A stretch of DNA of 64,000 nucleotides from Haemophilus haemolyticus_L (GTDB taxonomy: Bacteria > Pseudomonadota > Gammaproteobacteria > Enterobacterales > Pasteurellaceae): assembly GCF_003490595.1 (NCBI RefSeq), contig NZ_QQGY01000001.1:266890-330889 (forward strand). The letters run 5' to 3'. The position numbers and the translations under genes were made by a program. Under the pieces are notes generated by a model. That model searched no databases. It was not told where the DNA came from and saw only the letters and a list, made by a program, of their open reading frames with translations. This document shows, in pieces, positions 8,499 through 15,984 of the stretch; the first letter of the stretch is position 1; each line of letters opens with the position of its first letter.

Positions 8499-9323
8499 TT
8501 ACGCTACTCGATTACCTAAGGTACCATCATCAATCGATTCTTTCGGAGTACCTACCACTTCAGCAATTTTGTCCCCGTTCTTAAAAAATACAAATCCACC
8601 ATTTTCCATTTTTGTCCAATTTTCATCTTTGGTTAATGGAAAGGTCGTAATGATATTCACTTTATCGCCTTCCTTTGCATAATCACTAAAATCAATGACA
8701 CCATCATCATCAATTCTGTGTGCTTTACCAAAAGGAGCTTGTCGCATGACATAATGTAAATTCGTTGAGCAATGAGCTATCATCCATTCGCCATTAGAAA
8801 GAATAAAATTAAATGTGCCGTGTTGAGCAAGCTCTTTTGTTACTTTTTGAATAGCCTCAAAAATTTCCATTTCACTCGGTTTTTTACGAAAAGTATTTTT
8901 GAGATATTCCGCCATATAACAAAAAGCAGCTTCAGAATCTGTAGAACCTATTGGCTGCAAAAAATGTTCTGTCATATCTGGTAGGTTTTTCAAATTACCA
9001 TTATGCGCAAAAACCCAGTTTTGCCCCCAAATTTCACGAATAAACGGATGAGTATTTTCAATATTCACTTCACCCTGAGTCGCCTTACGAATATGTGCAA
9101 TAACATTCAAAGACTTGATTTTATATTGCTTCACACAATCAGCGATAGGGGAAAGGCTAGCAGCTTGATTGTCGCGAAAAATACGTACTCCACGCCCTTC
9201 AAAAAAAGCGATTCCAAAGCCATCTGAATGACAATCAGTTAAACCAGCACGACGACGAAAACCTTCAAAAGAAAAGACAATATCCGTTGGCGTATTACAA
9301 TTCATTCCGAGTAATTGACACAT
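8499..9323 (-). CDS. Class II glutamine amidotransferase-like protein (YafJ family)
   Basis: A 274-residue stand-alone N-terminal nucleophile amidotransferase domain. Cys2 after the initiator Met (MCQLLGMNCNTP) is the expected nucleophile, and HIRKATQG, THPF and FAHNGNL form the glutamine site seen in GlmS and PurF. No synthase domain is attached, as in YafJ-type proteins whose physiological partner is not well defined. It is a single gene, convergent with tonB and next to the IS1016-bounded island. Confidence 0.85.
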   Translation of the reverse strand: MCQLLGMNCNTPTDIVFSFEGFRRRAGLTDCHSDGFGIAFFEGRGVRIFRDNQAASLSPIADCVKQYKIKSLNVIAHIRKATQGEVNIENTHPFIREIWGQNWVFAHNGNLKNLPDMTEHFLQPIGSTDSEAAFCYMAEYLKNTFRKKPSEMEIFEAIQKVTKELAQHGTFNFILSNGEWMIAHCSTNLHYVMRQAPFGKAHRIDDDGVIDFSDYAKEGDKVNIITTFPLTKDENWTKMENGGFVFFKNGDKIAEVVGTPKESIDDGTLGNRVA

Positions 9324-9555
9324 AATTTAAATAAGATATAACCTCACAATATGTGAGTGATTTAACACCATTACGAAAGGAATATCAAGAGAGATTCTAT
9401 GGATTTTTCATGTCATGTAGATATTAGATCTCTCCGAAATAATTCTTTTAGTTAACACAGTATTTTCCAGAAATCATTACCGATTATTTCTAATGAGAGT
9501 TATTCAAAGAAATAGGATTTGAAAATTAAAGTAATAAATATTGATAAAAAGAAAT

Positions 9556-10035
9556 GGGGCTGACGTAGATTACCGCTAAATACCGAACTATTTTCGCAAT
9601 ATTTTAAGCTGTTCTTTTGGTGCTATAAAGTTAAACCGAAATTTACATTCCTTCAAGAATAAAGAAAGTTTTTTCGGTCAATTTCATTATATTTTCGGAG
9701 TATTTTCTTCGCCTGACTCCAGAAATTTTCTATTCCATTTATGTGGTTTTGTTTCACCGCAAATAGTTCGGAATGATTGATTCGTTCGTGGTGAAATTTG
9801 CTTACATTAAAAACCTCATCGGCTTCAATGGCTAAATGATAGCTAATGACTTTAGGAATTTTTCGGAAAAACAAAATCGCTGAATTGGCGTGGATACCAA
9901 GTAAATAAGCCGTTGCTCGGGCTGTGACTTCTAATACAAAAAATTCAAGTAGCTTATTTTGTATAGATTTATTTAATTTACAATGAGTTATCTTCATTTT
10001 ATAGACTAGTGCACTTGATAATCTACGTCAGCCCC
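9556..10035 (-). mobile_element. IS1016-like element, internally deleted copy 1
   Basis: A 480-bp element bounded by inverted ends GGGGCTGACGTAGATTA (9556 onward) and its complement ending GTCAGCCCC at 10035. The 8 bases outside each end are AAAGAAAT and AAATAAAT, a possible target duplication with one mismatch. Full IS1016 (IS1595 family) is about 0.7 kb as I recall, so some 230 bp are missing. The only ORF is a transposase remnant, so the copy cannot move by itself. Confidence 0.82.
9588..9997 (-). pseudogene. IS1016 transposase remnant (copy 1)
   Basis: The reading frame begins MKITHCKLNKSIQNKLLEFF and reaches EADEVFN, then jumps directly to VSKFHHERINHSELFA, a C-terminal block of IS1016 transposase. 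The missing middle would carry most of the catalytic centre. A frameshift in an A/T run after KNFLYS puts the end (LKECKFRFNFIAPKEQLKILRK) in another frame. It is inactive on two counts. Confidence 0.85.
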
Positions 10036-10185
10036 AAATAAATTTATTGGCTAGCACAAAACTATATTGCATAAGTTTTGAAAAGGCATATTATAGATAG
10101 CACAAAAGTTTTAACTTTTGAAGCATCGAAAGTTGAGTTTATTCACGATGATAATTATATGCAACCAAAAATAACAGGAGGAACT

Positions 10186-10413
10186 ATGGTTGGAAAATCA
10201 GATTGGGAATCCATCAATTTCTCTCAAGATCACGAAATGGATTATATCTTGTCTCAATATGGCTGGATAAAGAATGAAAAGAATAGAGAAATATTGAGAA
10301 AATGGGGGGAAGAAGCTAAATTATCTTTGGGTAGAACAAGCACTCAAAACATTACTCACGGTGAATTTTACAAATTTATTTTAAATGTAAAAAAACATAA
10401 AAAAAATGGTTAA
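10186..10413 (+). CDS. Small hypothetical protein, 75 residues
   Basis: I do not recognise this protein. I start it at 10186 because a strong AGGAGG lies four bases upstream of that ATG; the frame is open further upstream without a better signal. The product is hydrophilic, mostly helical in character and ends in a basic tail (KKHKKNG). It overlaps the recombinase start by 8 bp, which suggests translational coupling and a shared mobile origin. Confidence 0.5.
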   Translation: MVGKSDWESINFSQDHEMDYILSQYGWIKNEKNREILRKWGEEAKLSLGRTSTQNITHGEFYKFILNVKKHKKNG

Positions 10414-10980
10414 AATAGGATACGCAAGAGTTAGCACATTAAAGCAAGACTTAAATGAGAAAATATCCGAACTTGAGAAATTTGGCTGTAAAAAATCTTT
10501 TCAGGTAAGCATTCAGGCAAAGCCGAAAAAAACGAAGAGCAGCTCAATGAGCTGCTTAATTATATTCGAGAGGGCGATACGCTTGTTGTCACAAAACTTG
10601 ATAGGCTAGGGCGTAGCCTAAGCCAATGCTTAAAAATGCTAGATTTTTTATTGGAAAATAAAATCGGCTTCATTGCATTAAATCAATCAATAGACAGCAC
10701 GGAACGCAAGGATCCGATGGCTATGGCTATGATTCATCTATTGGGGTTATTCGCCGAATTAGAGCGTAATTTTATTGTAGAAAGAACACAAGGCGGAAAG
10801 CTGGCAAAAGTAGAATCAGGAGATTTAAAAGCAATCGGCGGACGACCTAAAAAGTTATCAGAAAAGATAGAAGAAAGACTTGTAAAAGATATAAAAAAGA
10901 AATTATCAATAAATGAATTATCAAAAAAATATGAAGTGTCGAGAGCAACGATAAGCCGATACAAAAAGAAAATAAAATAG
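10406..10980 (+). pseudogene. Serine recombinase (resolvase/invertase family), frameshifted
   Basis: The first frame reads MVKIGYARVSTLKQDL, the catalytic N-terminus with the active Ser, but breaks after FGCKK at a run of six A (10490-10495). One extra A would restore IFSGKHSGKAEKNEEQL and join NYIREGDTLVVTKLDRLGRS, then the E-helix and a C-terminal helix-turn-helix (LSINELSKKYEVSRATISRY). Total restored length is about 190 residues, typical of resolvases and DNA invertases. As written it would not be functional unless slippage or a sequencing error is involved. Confidence 0.85.
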
Positions 10981-11006
10981 CTACCGCCTCCCTGCGGTCG
11001 TTGCTG

Positions 11007-11057
11007 AATCCCCAAAGAACAAAAACAGACTACGCTAGTTTTTGCCCTTTGGGGATT
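11007..11057. repeat. Long inverted repeat between recombinase and toxN
   Basis: AATCCCCAAAG (11007-11017) pairs with CTTTGGGGATT (11047-11057), and an inner CAAAAAC (11020-11026) pairs with GTTTTTG (11038-11044). It lies between the convergent recombinase and toxN genes. It may be a terminator, a recombination site or a replication hairpin; sequence alone does not decide. Confidence 0.6.
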
Positions 11058-11113
11058 TCCATTTATAGAGAAAAGCTCTTAGCCTTTTGAGCCTGAAGCT
11101 CTTGCTTTTTAGG

Positions 11114-11920
11114 CTAAATTTTGGAGCCTGTGGCGTTAATTGTTCTTGCTTCAGGTCTATTTACCTTAAATTCATTATTCAGCATTAACGGCTGAATTAT
11201 TCCAGATTTCAAGGCTTCTGCAGTTATGCTTTTTTGCTGCATATCCTTATGCGTTGCCAGCCCCTCAAGAGCATTTGAAAGCTGGCTATCTTTCTTTAGT
11301 AGTTCGTCAGCTCTTACTCCATTTACTAAAACATCATAAGATTTTTGACCTAATTTTTCAGTTTGCTCTTTATTAAAGGAAAATTCAACTTTATACTGTT
11401 TTTCATAATTTTTTTTAAATTCTGCATAATTATCACAAGCTGCTTCTAATTTTTTAAAATTACAAGATACCTTAGAAAAGTAAGGGTTATTCTGTTCAAT
11501 TACATTCTTATAAAGAACTTTTGCTTTATTCTCAATATAATCCTCGTTATTAGTTATAACCTGATAATCTTTTCTTAGTAAATTTTTATATACTTTATCT
11601 TGAACTGAATTTATATCTACTCTAGATACATACTCCCTATTAATGGGAATCATATTATTAAGTAACACAGACCCTATAAACTTTCCATTATGTTTTATTT
11701 TAAATGTTGTAGGATCAGAATCCCTTAACTTTAAATGCTTATCTTTTGGAGAAGTCAGCGGAGCAAAATAATTTTTTCCATTTATATTTAAAACTACACC
11801 AACATAAGGCTTTTTGTTCTTATTATTATCATAATTATTTTGAACATTTTTATCAAAAGACTTTAAATATTTAACGTAATCACCGTTTATATGATATAGA
11901 TCTAAATCTTTATTTTTCAC
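11114..11920 (-). CDS. toxN: Type III toxin, ToxN/AbiQ-family endoribonuclease with C-terminal extension
   Basis: Residues 1 to about 167 follow the ToxN/AbiQ pattern: LYHINGDYVKYLKSFD at the start, KPYVGVVLNINGKNYFAPL, the conserved TSPK (T56, S57, K59) and MIPI near residue 91. These enzymes cut RNA and are held inactive by a repeat RNA encoded just upstream. The start is GTG at 11920 with GGAG upstream. The protein is 268 residues, about 100 longer than the ToxN I know (about 170); the extra C-terminal part (from about 168, including LGQKSYDVLVNGVRADELL) is unrecognised. Upstream repeats and terminator support the call. Family members give phage defence by abortive infection; that role here is inferred. 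Confidence 0.88.
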   Translation of the reverse strand: MKNKDLDLYHINGDYVKYLKSFDKNVQNNYDNNKNKKPYVGVVLNINGKNYFAPLTSPKDKHLKLRDSDPTTFKIKHNGKFIGSVLLNNMIPINREYVSRVDINSVQDKVYKNLLRKDYQVITNNEDYIENKAKVLYKNVIEQNNPYFSKVSCNFKKLEAACDNYAEFKKNYEKQYKVEFSFNKEQTEKLGQKSYDVLVNGVRADELLKKDSQLSNALEGLATHKDMQQKSITAEALKSGIIQPLMLNNEFKVNRPEARTINATGSKI

Positions 11921-11942
11921 TTTTTCCGTTCTCCATATACAA

Positions 11943-11969
11943 CAAAAGAGAGCATTATGCTCTCTTTTG
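11943..11969 (-). terminator. Intrinsic terminator between ToxI repeats and toxN
   Basis: A perfect 12-bp stem, CAAAAGAGAGCA with TGCTCTCTTTTG, closes a TTA loop. In type III systems a leaky terminator at this place sets the excess of antitoxin RNA over toxin mRNA, and this one lies 23 bp before the toxN start. Confidence 0.88.
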
Positions 11970-11975
11970 CTATTC

Positions 11976-12077
11976 TTTTAAGGTTCGCATTAAGGCAGCG
12001 AAGCACCACTTTTAAGGTTCGCATTAAGGCAGCGAAGCACCACTTTTAAGGTTCGCATTAAGGCAGCGAAGCACCAC
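11976..12077 (-). ncRNA. toxI: ToxI antitoxin RNA: three exact 34-nt tandem repeats
   Basis: Three identical 34-bp units occupy 11976-12009, 12010-12043 and 12044-12077. Read on the minus strand each unit begins GTGGTGCTTCGCTGCC and ends GCGAACCTTAAAA. Position (between promoter and terminator, upstream of toxN), unit length and the A-rich end match ToxI-type antitoxins, whose units are cut by the toxin in the A-rich segment and fold as pseudoknots that inhibit it. The order GGTG..TT.GCT..CCTT resembles my memory of the Pectobacterium ToxI unit. Confidence 0.88.
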
Positions 12078-12107
12078 AAGAAAGAAAACCTCGTTTTCTT
12101 TTTGGAA

Positions 12108-12136
12108 ATTCTAGCAAAAGCAACATCGAAATTCAA
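12108..12136 (-). promoter_or_regulatory. toxIN promoter
   Basis: On the minus strand, TTGAAT (12131-12136) and TAGAAT (12108-12113) are 17 bp apart, and TGC directly before the -10 makes it an extended -10. A 9-bp hairpin (12081-12101) follows near the predicted RNA 5' end. Confidence 0.72.
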
Positions 12137-12158
12137 GCTAGATTTAGATAAATTACTA

Positions 12159-12482
12159 CTACAAATCATTGATAGAACAAAATAGTAGAGCGTCTCTTAA
12201 TGCAATCGCTGCATTTGAGTAACAGCCCTCATAACTATCAAATTTAACGACCTTTTTAGCCGTTCCTGTTGATGTTTTTTCAACCTCAATAAGTCGCCAT
12301 TCATAGCCTGTTAAACCTACATCAGATTGCTTATATCGAGTTTCATAAACCTCTAATGTCATTGCTGCCCATATCGTCGGCATAGTATAAATAACAGGCT
12401 CATTCTCATAACTTAAAGAATGCTCAATATCATTACGAGGTTTAAGCATTCTTATTGAAATAGTGAGAAGCTCTCTACTCAT
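12159..12482 (-). CDS. Hypothetical protein, 107 residues
   Basis: Not recognised. It is a soluble-looking protein without signal peptide or membrane helix, containing YENEPVIYTMPTIWAAMTLEVYETRY and a Cys-containing C-terminus. Its start overlaps the end of the 156-residue gene by 8 bp, so the two are translated from one mRNA. It ends about 23 bp before the -35 box of the toxIN promoter. Low-GC accessory composition fits the rest of the island. Confidence 0.65.
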   Translation of the reverse strand: MSRELLTISIRMLKPRNDIEHSLSYENEPVIYTMPTIWAAMTLEVYETRYKQSDVGLTGYEWRLIEVEKTSTGTAKKVVKFDSYEGCYSNAAIALRDALLFCSINDL

Positions 12483-12945
12483 CGTTTAATCCTTTTAAAA
12501 GCTCATCTAAATCTAGATTGAGCTTACATTTTGCATAATGCAATAATGCAAGTGTGATAACGCCTCTTAATCGAAGATTAACCCAATTATCTTTATATTC
12601 TTCATATTTTTCACGAAAATAGAGATAAGTGCTATTTTTATTCATAGTAAAACGATAATTACTTTTATCGCCAATCAAAAAAGGGAGATAGTCCATATAA
12701 TCAAGATTATCAATACCCTCTTTCATATATTGAGCTGCTGCACTAAAAAGCGTCATCGTTGTTGAAATTTTTGTGATTTCTAATAGCTTTTTAATTAGCT
12801 TCCCTTGAGCGTCCGAAAAGTTTACGGTTGAACTCCCTACTGAATTATATTTTTTCGCTTTTTCTGTTTGTTTGTCCGCAATCTCTCCATTTGTTGCCCC
12901 TGCAATAAAGCTCATTGCTTGGCTTGCTCTACTCATTTTTTTCAT
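12475..12945 (-). CDS. Hypothetical protein, 156 residues
   Basis: Not recognised. The ATG at 12945 starts one base after the stop of the upstream truncated gene, and its ribosome site AGGGG is inside that gene's last codons, a coupled operon arrangement. The N-terminus is small and basic (KKMSRASQAMSF), the centre has LLEITKISTTMTLFSAAAQYMKEGIDN and the C-terminus is rich in Leu and Lys. It may belong to a phage or plasmid module, but nothing seen proves this. Confidence 0.65.
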   Translation of the reverse strand: MKKMSRASQAMSFIAGATNGEIADKQTEKAKKYNSVGSSTVNFSDAQGKLIKKLLEITKISTTMTLFSAAAQYMKEGIDNLDYMDYLPFLIGDKSNYRFTMNKNSTYLYFREKYEEYKDNWVNLRLRGVITLALLHYAKCKLNLDLDELLKGLNDE

Positions 12946-12946
12946 A

Positions 12947-13137
12947 CTATACCCCTAAAATTTTCTGTAATACAACGGCGATTTCATCTGCTGATTTATT
13001 GGCTTTTACCTCAAAGCAAGAGCCGCCCTCGCTAAATGAAGTGCGTAAAATTTTTCGATCAAAAATAGGCTCTTCTATCACGGTAGATTTTAAACCTGCT
13101 TGTTGTAGCAGCTCTAAAGATTCCGCTCTTTCTTTGT
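12947..13137 (-). pseudogene. Gene truncated by IS1016 copy 2 (3' end only)
   Basis: About 62 C-terminal codons remain (DKERAESLELLQQAGLKSTV through ADEIAVVLQKILGV). The frame is continuous with the tail of the IS1016 transposase (KECKFRFNFIAPK), so a fused ORF runs from 13180, but the IS part ends at the junction near 13137. The original gene is not recognised. It heads the operon with the 156- and 107-residue genes, so the insertion or deletion removed the operon's natural 5' end. Confidence 0.7.
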
Positions 13138-13521
13138 CTTTTGGTGCTATAAAGTTAAACCGAAATTTACATTCCTTCAAGAATAAAGAAAGTTTTTTCG
13201 GTCAATTTCATTATATTTTCGGAGTATTTTCTTCGCCTGACTCCAGAAATTTTCTATTCCATTTATGTGGTTTTGTTTCACCGCAAATAGTTCGGAATGA
13301 TTGATTCGTTCGTGGTGAAATTTGCTTACATTAAAAACCTCATCGGCTTCAATGGCTAAATGATAGCTAATGACTTTAGGAATTTTTTGGAAAAACAAAA
13401 TCGCTGAATTGGCGTGGAGACCTAGTAAATAAGCCGTTGCTCGGGCTGTAACTTTTAATACAAAAAATTCAAGTAGCTTATTTTGTATAGATTTCTTTAA
13501 TTTACAATGAGTTATCTTCAT
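13138..13521 (-). pseudogene. IS1016 transposase remnant (copy 2)
   Basis: It reads MKITHCKLKKSIQNKLLEFF and joins EADEVFN to VSKFHHERINHS exactly as copy 1 does, with loss of the catalytic middle and a frameshift after KNFLYS. The few differences from copy 1 (for example LKKS for LNKS, FFQK for FFRK) show some divergence since duplication. Confidence 0.83.
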
Positions 13522-13559
13522 TTTATAGACTAGTGCACTTGCTAATCTACATCAGCCCC
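13138..13559 (-). mobile_element. IS1016-like element, copy 2, internally deleted and missing one end
   Basis: Nearly identical to copy 1 from CTTTTGGTGCTATAAAG onward, with the same internal deletion and the same frameshift. The end near nrfD is present (GCTAATCTACATCAGCCCC, ending 13559). The other end, about 80 bp with its inverted repeat, is replaced by the truncated operon gene. Since both copies share the same deletion, one probably derives from the other. Confidence 0.82.
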
Positions 13560-13575
13560 TTATTTAAACAAGAAA

Positions 13576-13601
13576 AAAGGCGTATTTATTAATACGCCTT
13601 T
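13576..13601 (-). terminator. Terminator after nrfD
   Basis: AAAGGCGTATT and AATACGCCTTT form a stem with A-rich flanks, 20 bp beyond the nrfD stop on the minus strand. Confidence 0.8.
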
Positions 13602-13621
13602 CTTATACACATAATTCTGAT

Positions 13622-14587
13622 TTATGCTACTGTCAATTGTCCCGCATATAAAACAAAGAAACGTAAACAGAATACCCCAATTAAGTCAAAAATTGACACC
13701 AAGATAATAAAGTTACGGTTGTATTTTAAACGGTCATTAACAAACATATTGGCGATTAATGGGATCAAGATACCAATAAAGAATACCCCAATCCAGAATA
13801 CCGCACCCCAGAAACCAGATAATGCATTATGTAACGCAACTGTTTTTTGGCCGCCACCAAAATGTAAGCCAACGAAGAAACACACAAGCAAACCAAGCTC
13901 TGTCACCATAATTGGCACTTCAAATTTGTGGATGAAGTGCGATTCGTGAGAATCACCTTTTAATTTTCCTGCAATCAAGATAATTAAGAAGGTTGCAGCA
14001 ATACCAGATGATGTACCAGAAGCTAAGAATAATGCTGGTAATACTGGGTTATTCAACATTGGATAGCTGATCAACGCAGAAAGTAAGAACCCTGTGTATG
14101 CACCAAGCACTGCAGCCAATACGAAAAGAATAACTTCGACTGGACTTGCAATACGTTCTGCAATACCGATGAGTTTCATCACAAATTGCAGTTTTGGCAT
14201 AAAGCGATTAATTAATGCTTCGATTTCTTTTTTGAAAATCACCACTCCCCAAACTACTAAAAACAACATATAGATTTGGAATAGCATGACCCCCATCGAC
14301 ATTACGGAGTTAAATTGATAGTTAAACATCAATTTCCAGAATGTCCAAGGTCGAGCCAAGTGGAAAATTAATAGCGTTAAACCAATTAATGTTGGTACTG
14401 ACCCTAAAATTACCCCAGATCGAATAATCCAGTTTTGGCTTGGATTTTCTATTTTATTACTGCGTTTATACGCAATTGCTAACTGTACCGCACCAGATGA
14501 GATCCCCAATAAGAACAAGTAGATCGCAATGGTAGAATCCCACACTAGATTAGGCGTATGAAATGGAACTGGATAATCTAACGTCAT
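13622..14587 (-). CDS. nrfD: Nitrite reductase membrane quinol dehydrogenase subunit NrfD
   Basis: A 321-residue polytopic NrfD/PsrC-family protein with about eight to nine membrane helices, starting MTLDYPVPFHTPNLVWDST. It oxidises menaquinol and passes electrons to NrfC and then NrfB and NrfA in the periplasm. The start overlaps the nrfC stop by 4 bp. It is the last gene of the operon; the maturation genes nrfEFG that follow in E. coli are not here, and the IS1016 island lies directly downstream. Confidence 0.93.
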   Translation of the reverse strand: MTLDYPVPFHTPNLVWDSTIAIYLFLLGISSGAVQLAIAYKRSNKIENPSQNWIIRSGVILGSVPTLIGLTLLIFHLARPWTFWKLMFNYQFNSVMSMGVMLFQIYMLFLVVWGVVIFKKEIEALINRFMPKLQFVMKLIGIAERIASPVEVILFVLAAVLGAYTGFLLSALISYPMLNNPVLPALFLASGTSSGIAATFLIILIAGKLKGDSHESHFIHKFEVPIMVTELGLLVCFFVGLHFGGGQKTVALHNALSGFWGAVFWIGVFFIGILIPLIANMFVNDRLKYNRNFIILVSIFDLIGVFCLRFFVLYAGQLTVA

Positions 14588-15261
14588 CTTCTAGGCTCCC
14601 CATGTTGAAATGGAATGTGGTACAAGTTTGGTTGTGTACCAAGTTCCACTTTAGTGCGATAAACCGGTTTTTCTTTCGCTTTACGTGAAACTGCACTCAT
14701 TGGATCATTCATATCGCCAAAGGTTAATGCTTTGGTTGGACAAGCTTCCACACAAGCAGGTTGTTTACCATTGGCTAAATTTGTATCACGGCAGAAGTTA
14801 CATTTATCTGCGGTACGATGTACTGGATGAATAAAACGTACACGATATGGGCAAACTGCTATACAGTATTGGCAGCCTACGCATAAATCTTTATGTACAT
14901 CTACAATGCCGGTCTCTTTATCAATAAAAGATGCACCAGTTGGACAAACTGCTACGCAAGGTGCGTTTGTACAATGTTGGCAAGATTGACGGAAGAACTC
15001 ATATTCCTGATTTGGAAATTCACCGTAAGGCTCACTGCGCAAGATTTCCAAGCGAGAAACGCCTTCTGGCACTTGGTTTACATCACGGCATGCATCCATA
15101 CAGGCTGTACAGCCGATACACGAGTTTTCATCGTGTATCATTGCATAACGTTTAGGTTTATCCGCCTTATCTTCTTTCGCAAAAGAAGGTAAAGATGTTC
15201 CCGTCATAAGGATCACAGCCCCCATGCCAGAAACAAAGTTTCGGCGTGAGCAGGCTGTCAT
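14584..15261 (-). CDS. nrfC: Nitrite reductase iron-sulfur subunit NrfC
   Basis: A 225-residue ferredoxin-like protein. The N-terminus has a twin-arginine signal (CSRRNFVSGMG) followed by a hydrophobic segment, so it is exported folded by Tat. Four [4Fe-4S] cluster motifs are visible, beginning CIGCTACMDAC, CQHCTNAPCVAVCP, CVGCQYCIAVCP and CNFCRDTN...CVEACP. It carries electrons from NrfD to NrfB. The gene overlaps nrfD and nrfB by 4 bp on each side. Confidence 0.94.
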   Translation of the reverse strand: MTACSRRNFVSGMGAVILMTGTSLPSFAKEDKADKPKRYAMIHDENSCIGCTACMDACRDVNQVPEGVSRLEILRSEPYGEFPNQEYEFFRQSCQHCTNAPCVAVCPTGASFIDKETGIVDVHKDLCVGCQYCIAVCPYRVRFIHPVHRTADKCNFCRDTNLANGKQPACVEACPTKALTFGDMNDPMSAVSRKAKEKPVYRTKVELGTQPNLYHIPFQHGEPRR

Positions 15262-15908
15262 TGTTTATCCTTTTGTTCGGTTAGTTTATCTTGTTCAGCT
15301 TTACGTTTTTGTTGTTCACCATGGCAATCTACGCAAAGTTTAACGCGTTGTTTTGGTTGAATACCTTTCATTGCGTCTTCTTTAGGGTGAAGCGTATGGC
15401 AACTTGCACAAGGCAATTTCATTGCGTGTACATCATGTGCCCATAGTTTTTCACGAAGTTTGTCAGGTTGGTGACAAGCAAAACAAACTTGGTTTTGTTC
15501 TTGAACTGAATACATCGGTTTTTTATTACCGAAAATATCCCCTTCAAAACGCATAACATCTTTAGCACCACGACGGTGATTTTCAGAAATGTTACCGTGA
15601 CAGCTTACACAAGTAATTGCTTTACCATTATTTGGATTTTTCTTATCTAAATGTGCACCATGGAATTTACCAAAGTGGAGTTCGCCACCAGACTGATCTA
15701 CAGTTTGGTTTTTATCTACTTTGTCGAATTTATGGCATTTAGCACAATATTGATTTGGATCGCGTTGGTTATCTAATTGCGGTTCATAAGTAAAATGATT
15801 CGCTGGTTTTTGTGCATCATCGGCATGAGCCAAAAATGGCGCCGCTACAAATGCCGCACTTAACGCTAACGCTTTTGCAGATTTGTTGATTAAAGAAGTT
15901 AAATTCAT
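15258..15908 (-). CDS. nrfB: Pentahaem cytochrome c NrfB
   Basis: I place the start at 15908 because the minus strand has GAGGT upstream of that ATG and the next residues (MNLTSLINKSAKALALSAAFVAAPFLAHA) form a proper signal peptide; an earlier Met at 15941 has none. The mature protein has five CxxCH haem sites (CAKCH, CVSCH, CFACH, CASCH, CVDCH) and a charged C-terminus. It shuttles electrons to NrfA in the periplasm. Confidence 0.94.
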   Translation of the reverse strand: MNLTSLINKSAKALALSAAFVAAPFLAHADDAQKPANHFTYEPQLDNQRDPNQYCAKCHKFDKVDKNQTVDQSGGELHFGKFHGAHLDKKNPNNGKAITCVSCHGNISENHRRGAKDVMRFEGDIFGNKKPMYSVQEQNQVCFACHQPDKLREKLWAHDVHAMKLPCASCHTLHPKEDAMKGIQPKQRVKLCVDCHGEQQKRKAEQDKLTEQKDKQ

Positions 15909-15939
15909 TTGGGTTACCTCAAATTTGACCTTGAAAATC

Positions 15940-15973
15940 ACCGCACTTTGCAGTTTGCACTTAAAAGTGCGGT
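15940..15973. terminator. Inverted uptake-signal hairpin between nrfA and nrfB
   Basis: ACCGCACTT (15940-15948) pairs with AAGTGCGGT (15965-15973). As it lies within the operon it may reduce transcription into nrfB or protect the nrfA message; no strong T run follows. Confidence 0.55.
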
Positions 15974-15984
15974 GGATTTTTCAT

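Noticed and set aside
10734..11015. Minus-strand 93-codon frame opposite the recombinase
   Set aside because: It is a shadow of the recombinase C-terminus, which has clear family motifs.
11976..12077. CRISPR array or plasmid iterons for the 34-bp repeats
   Set aside because: The units are directly adjacent with no spacers, and promoter, terminator and ToxN-like gene explain them as an antitoxin RNA.
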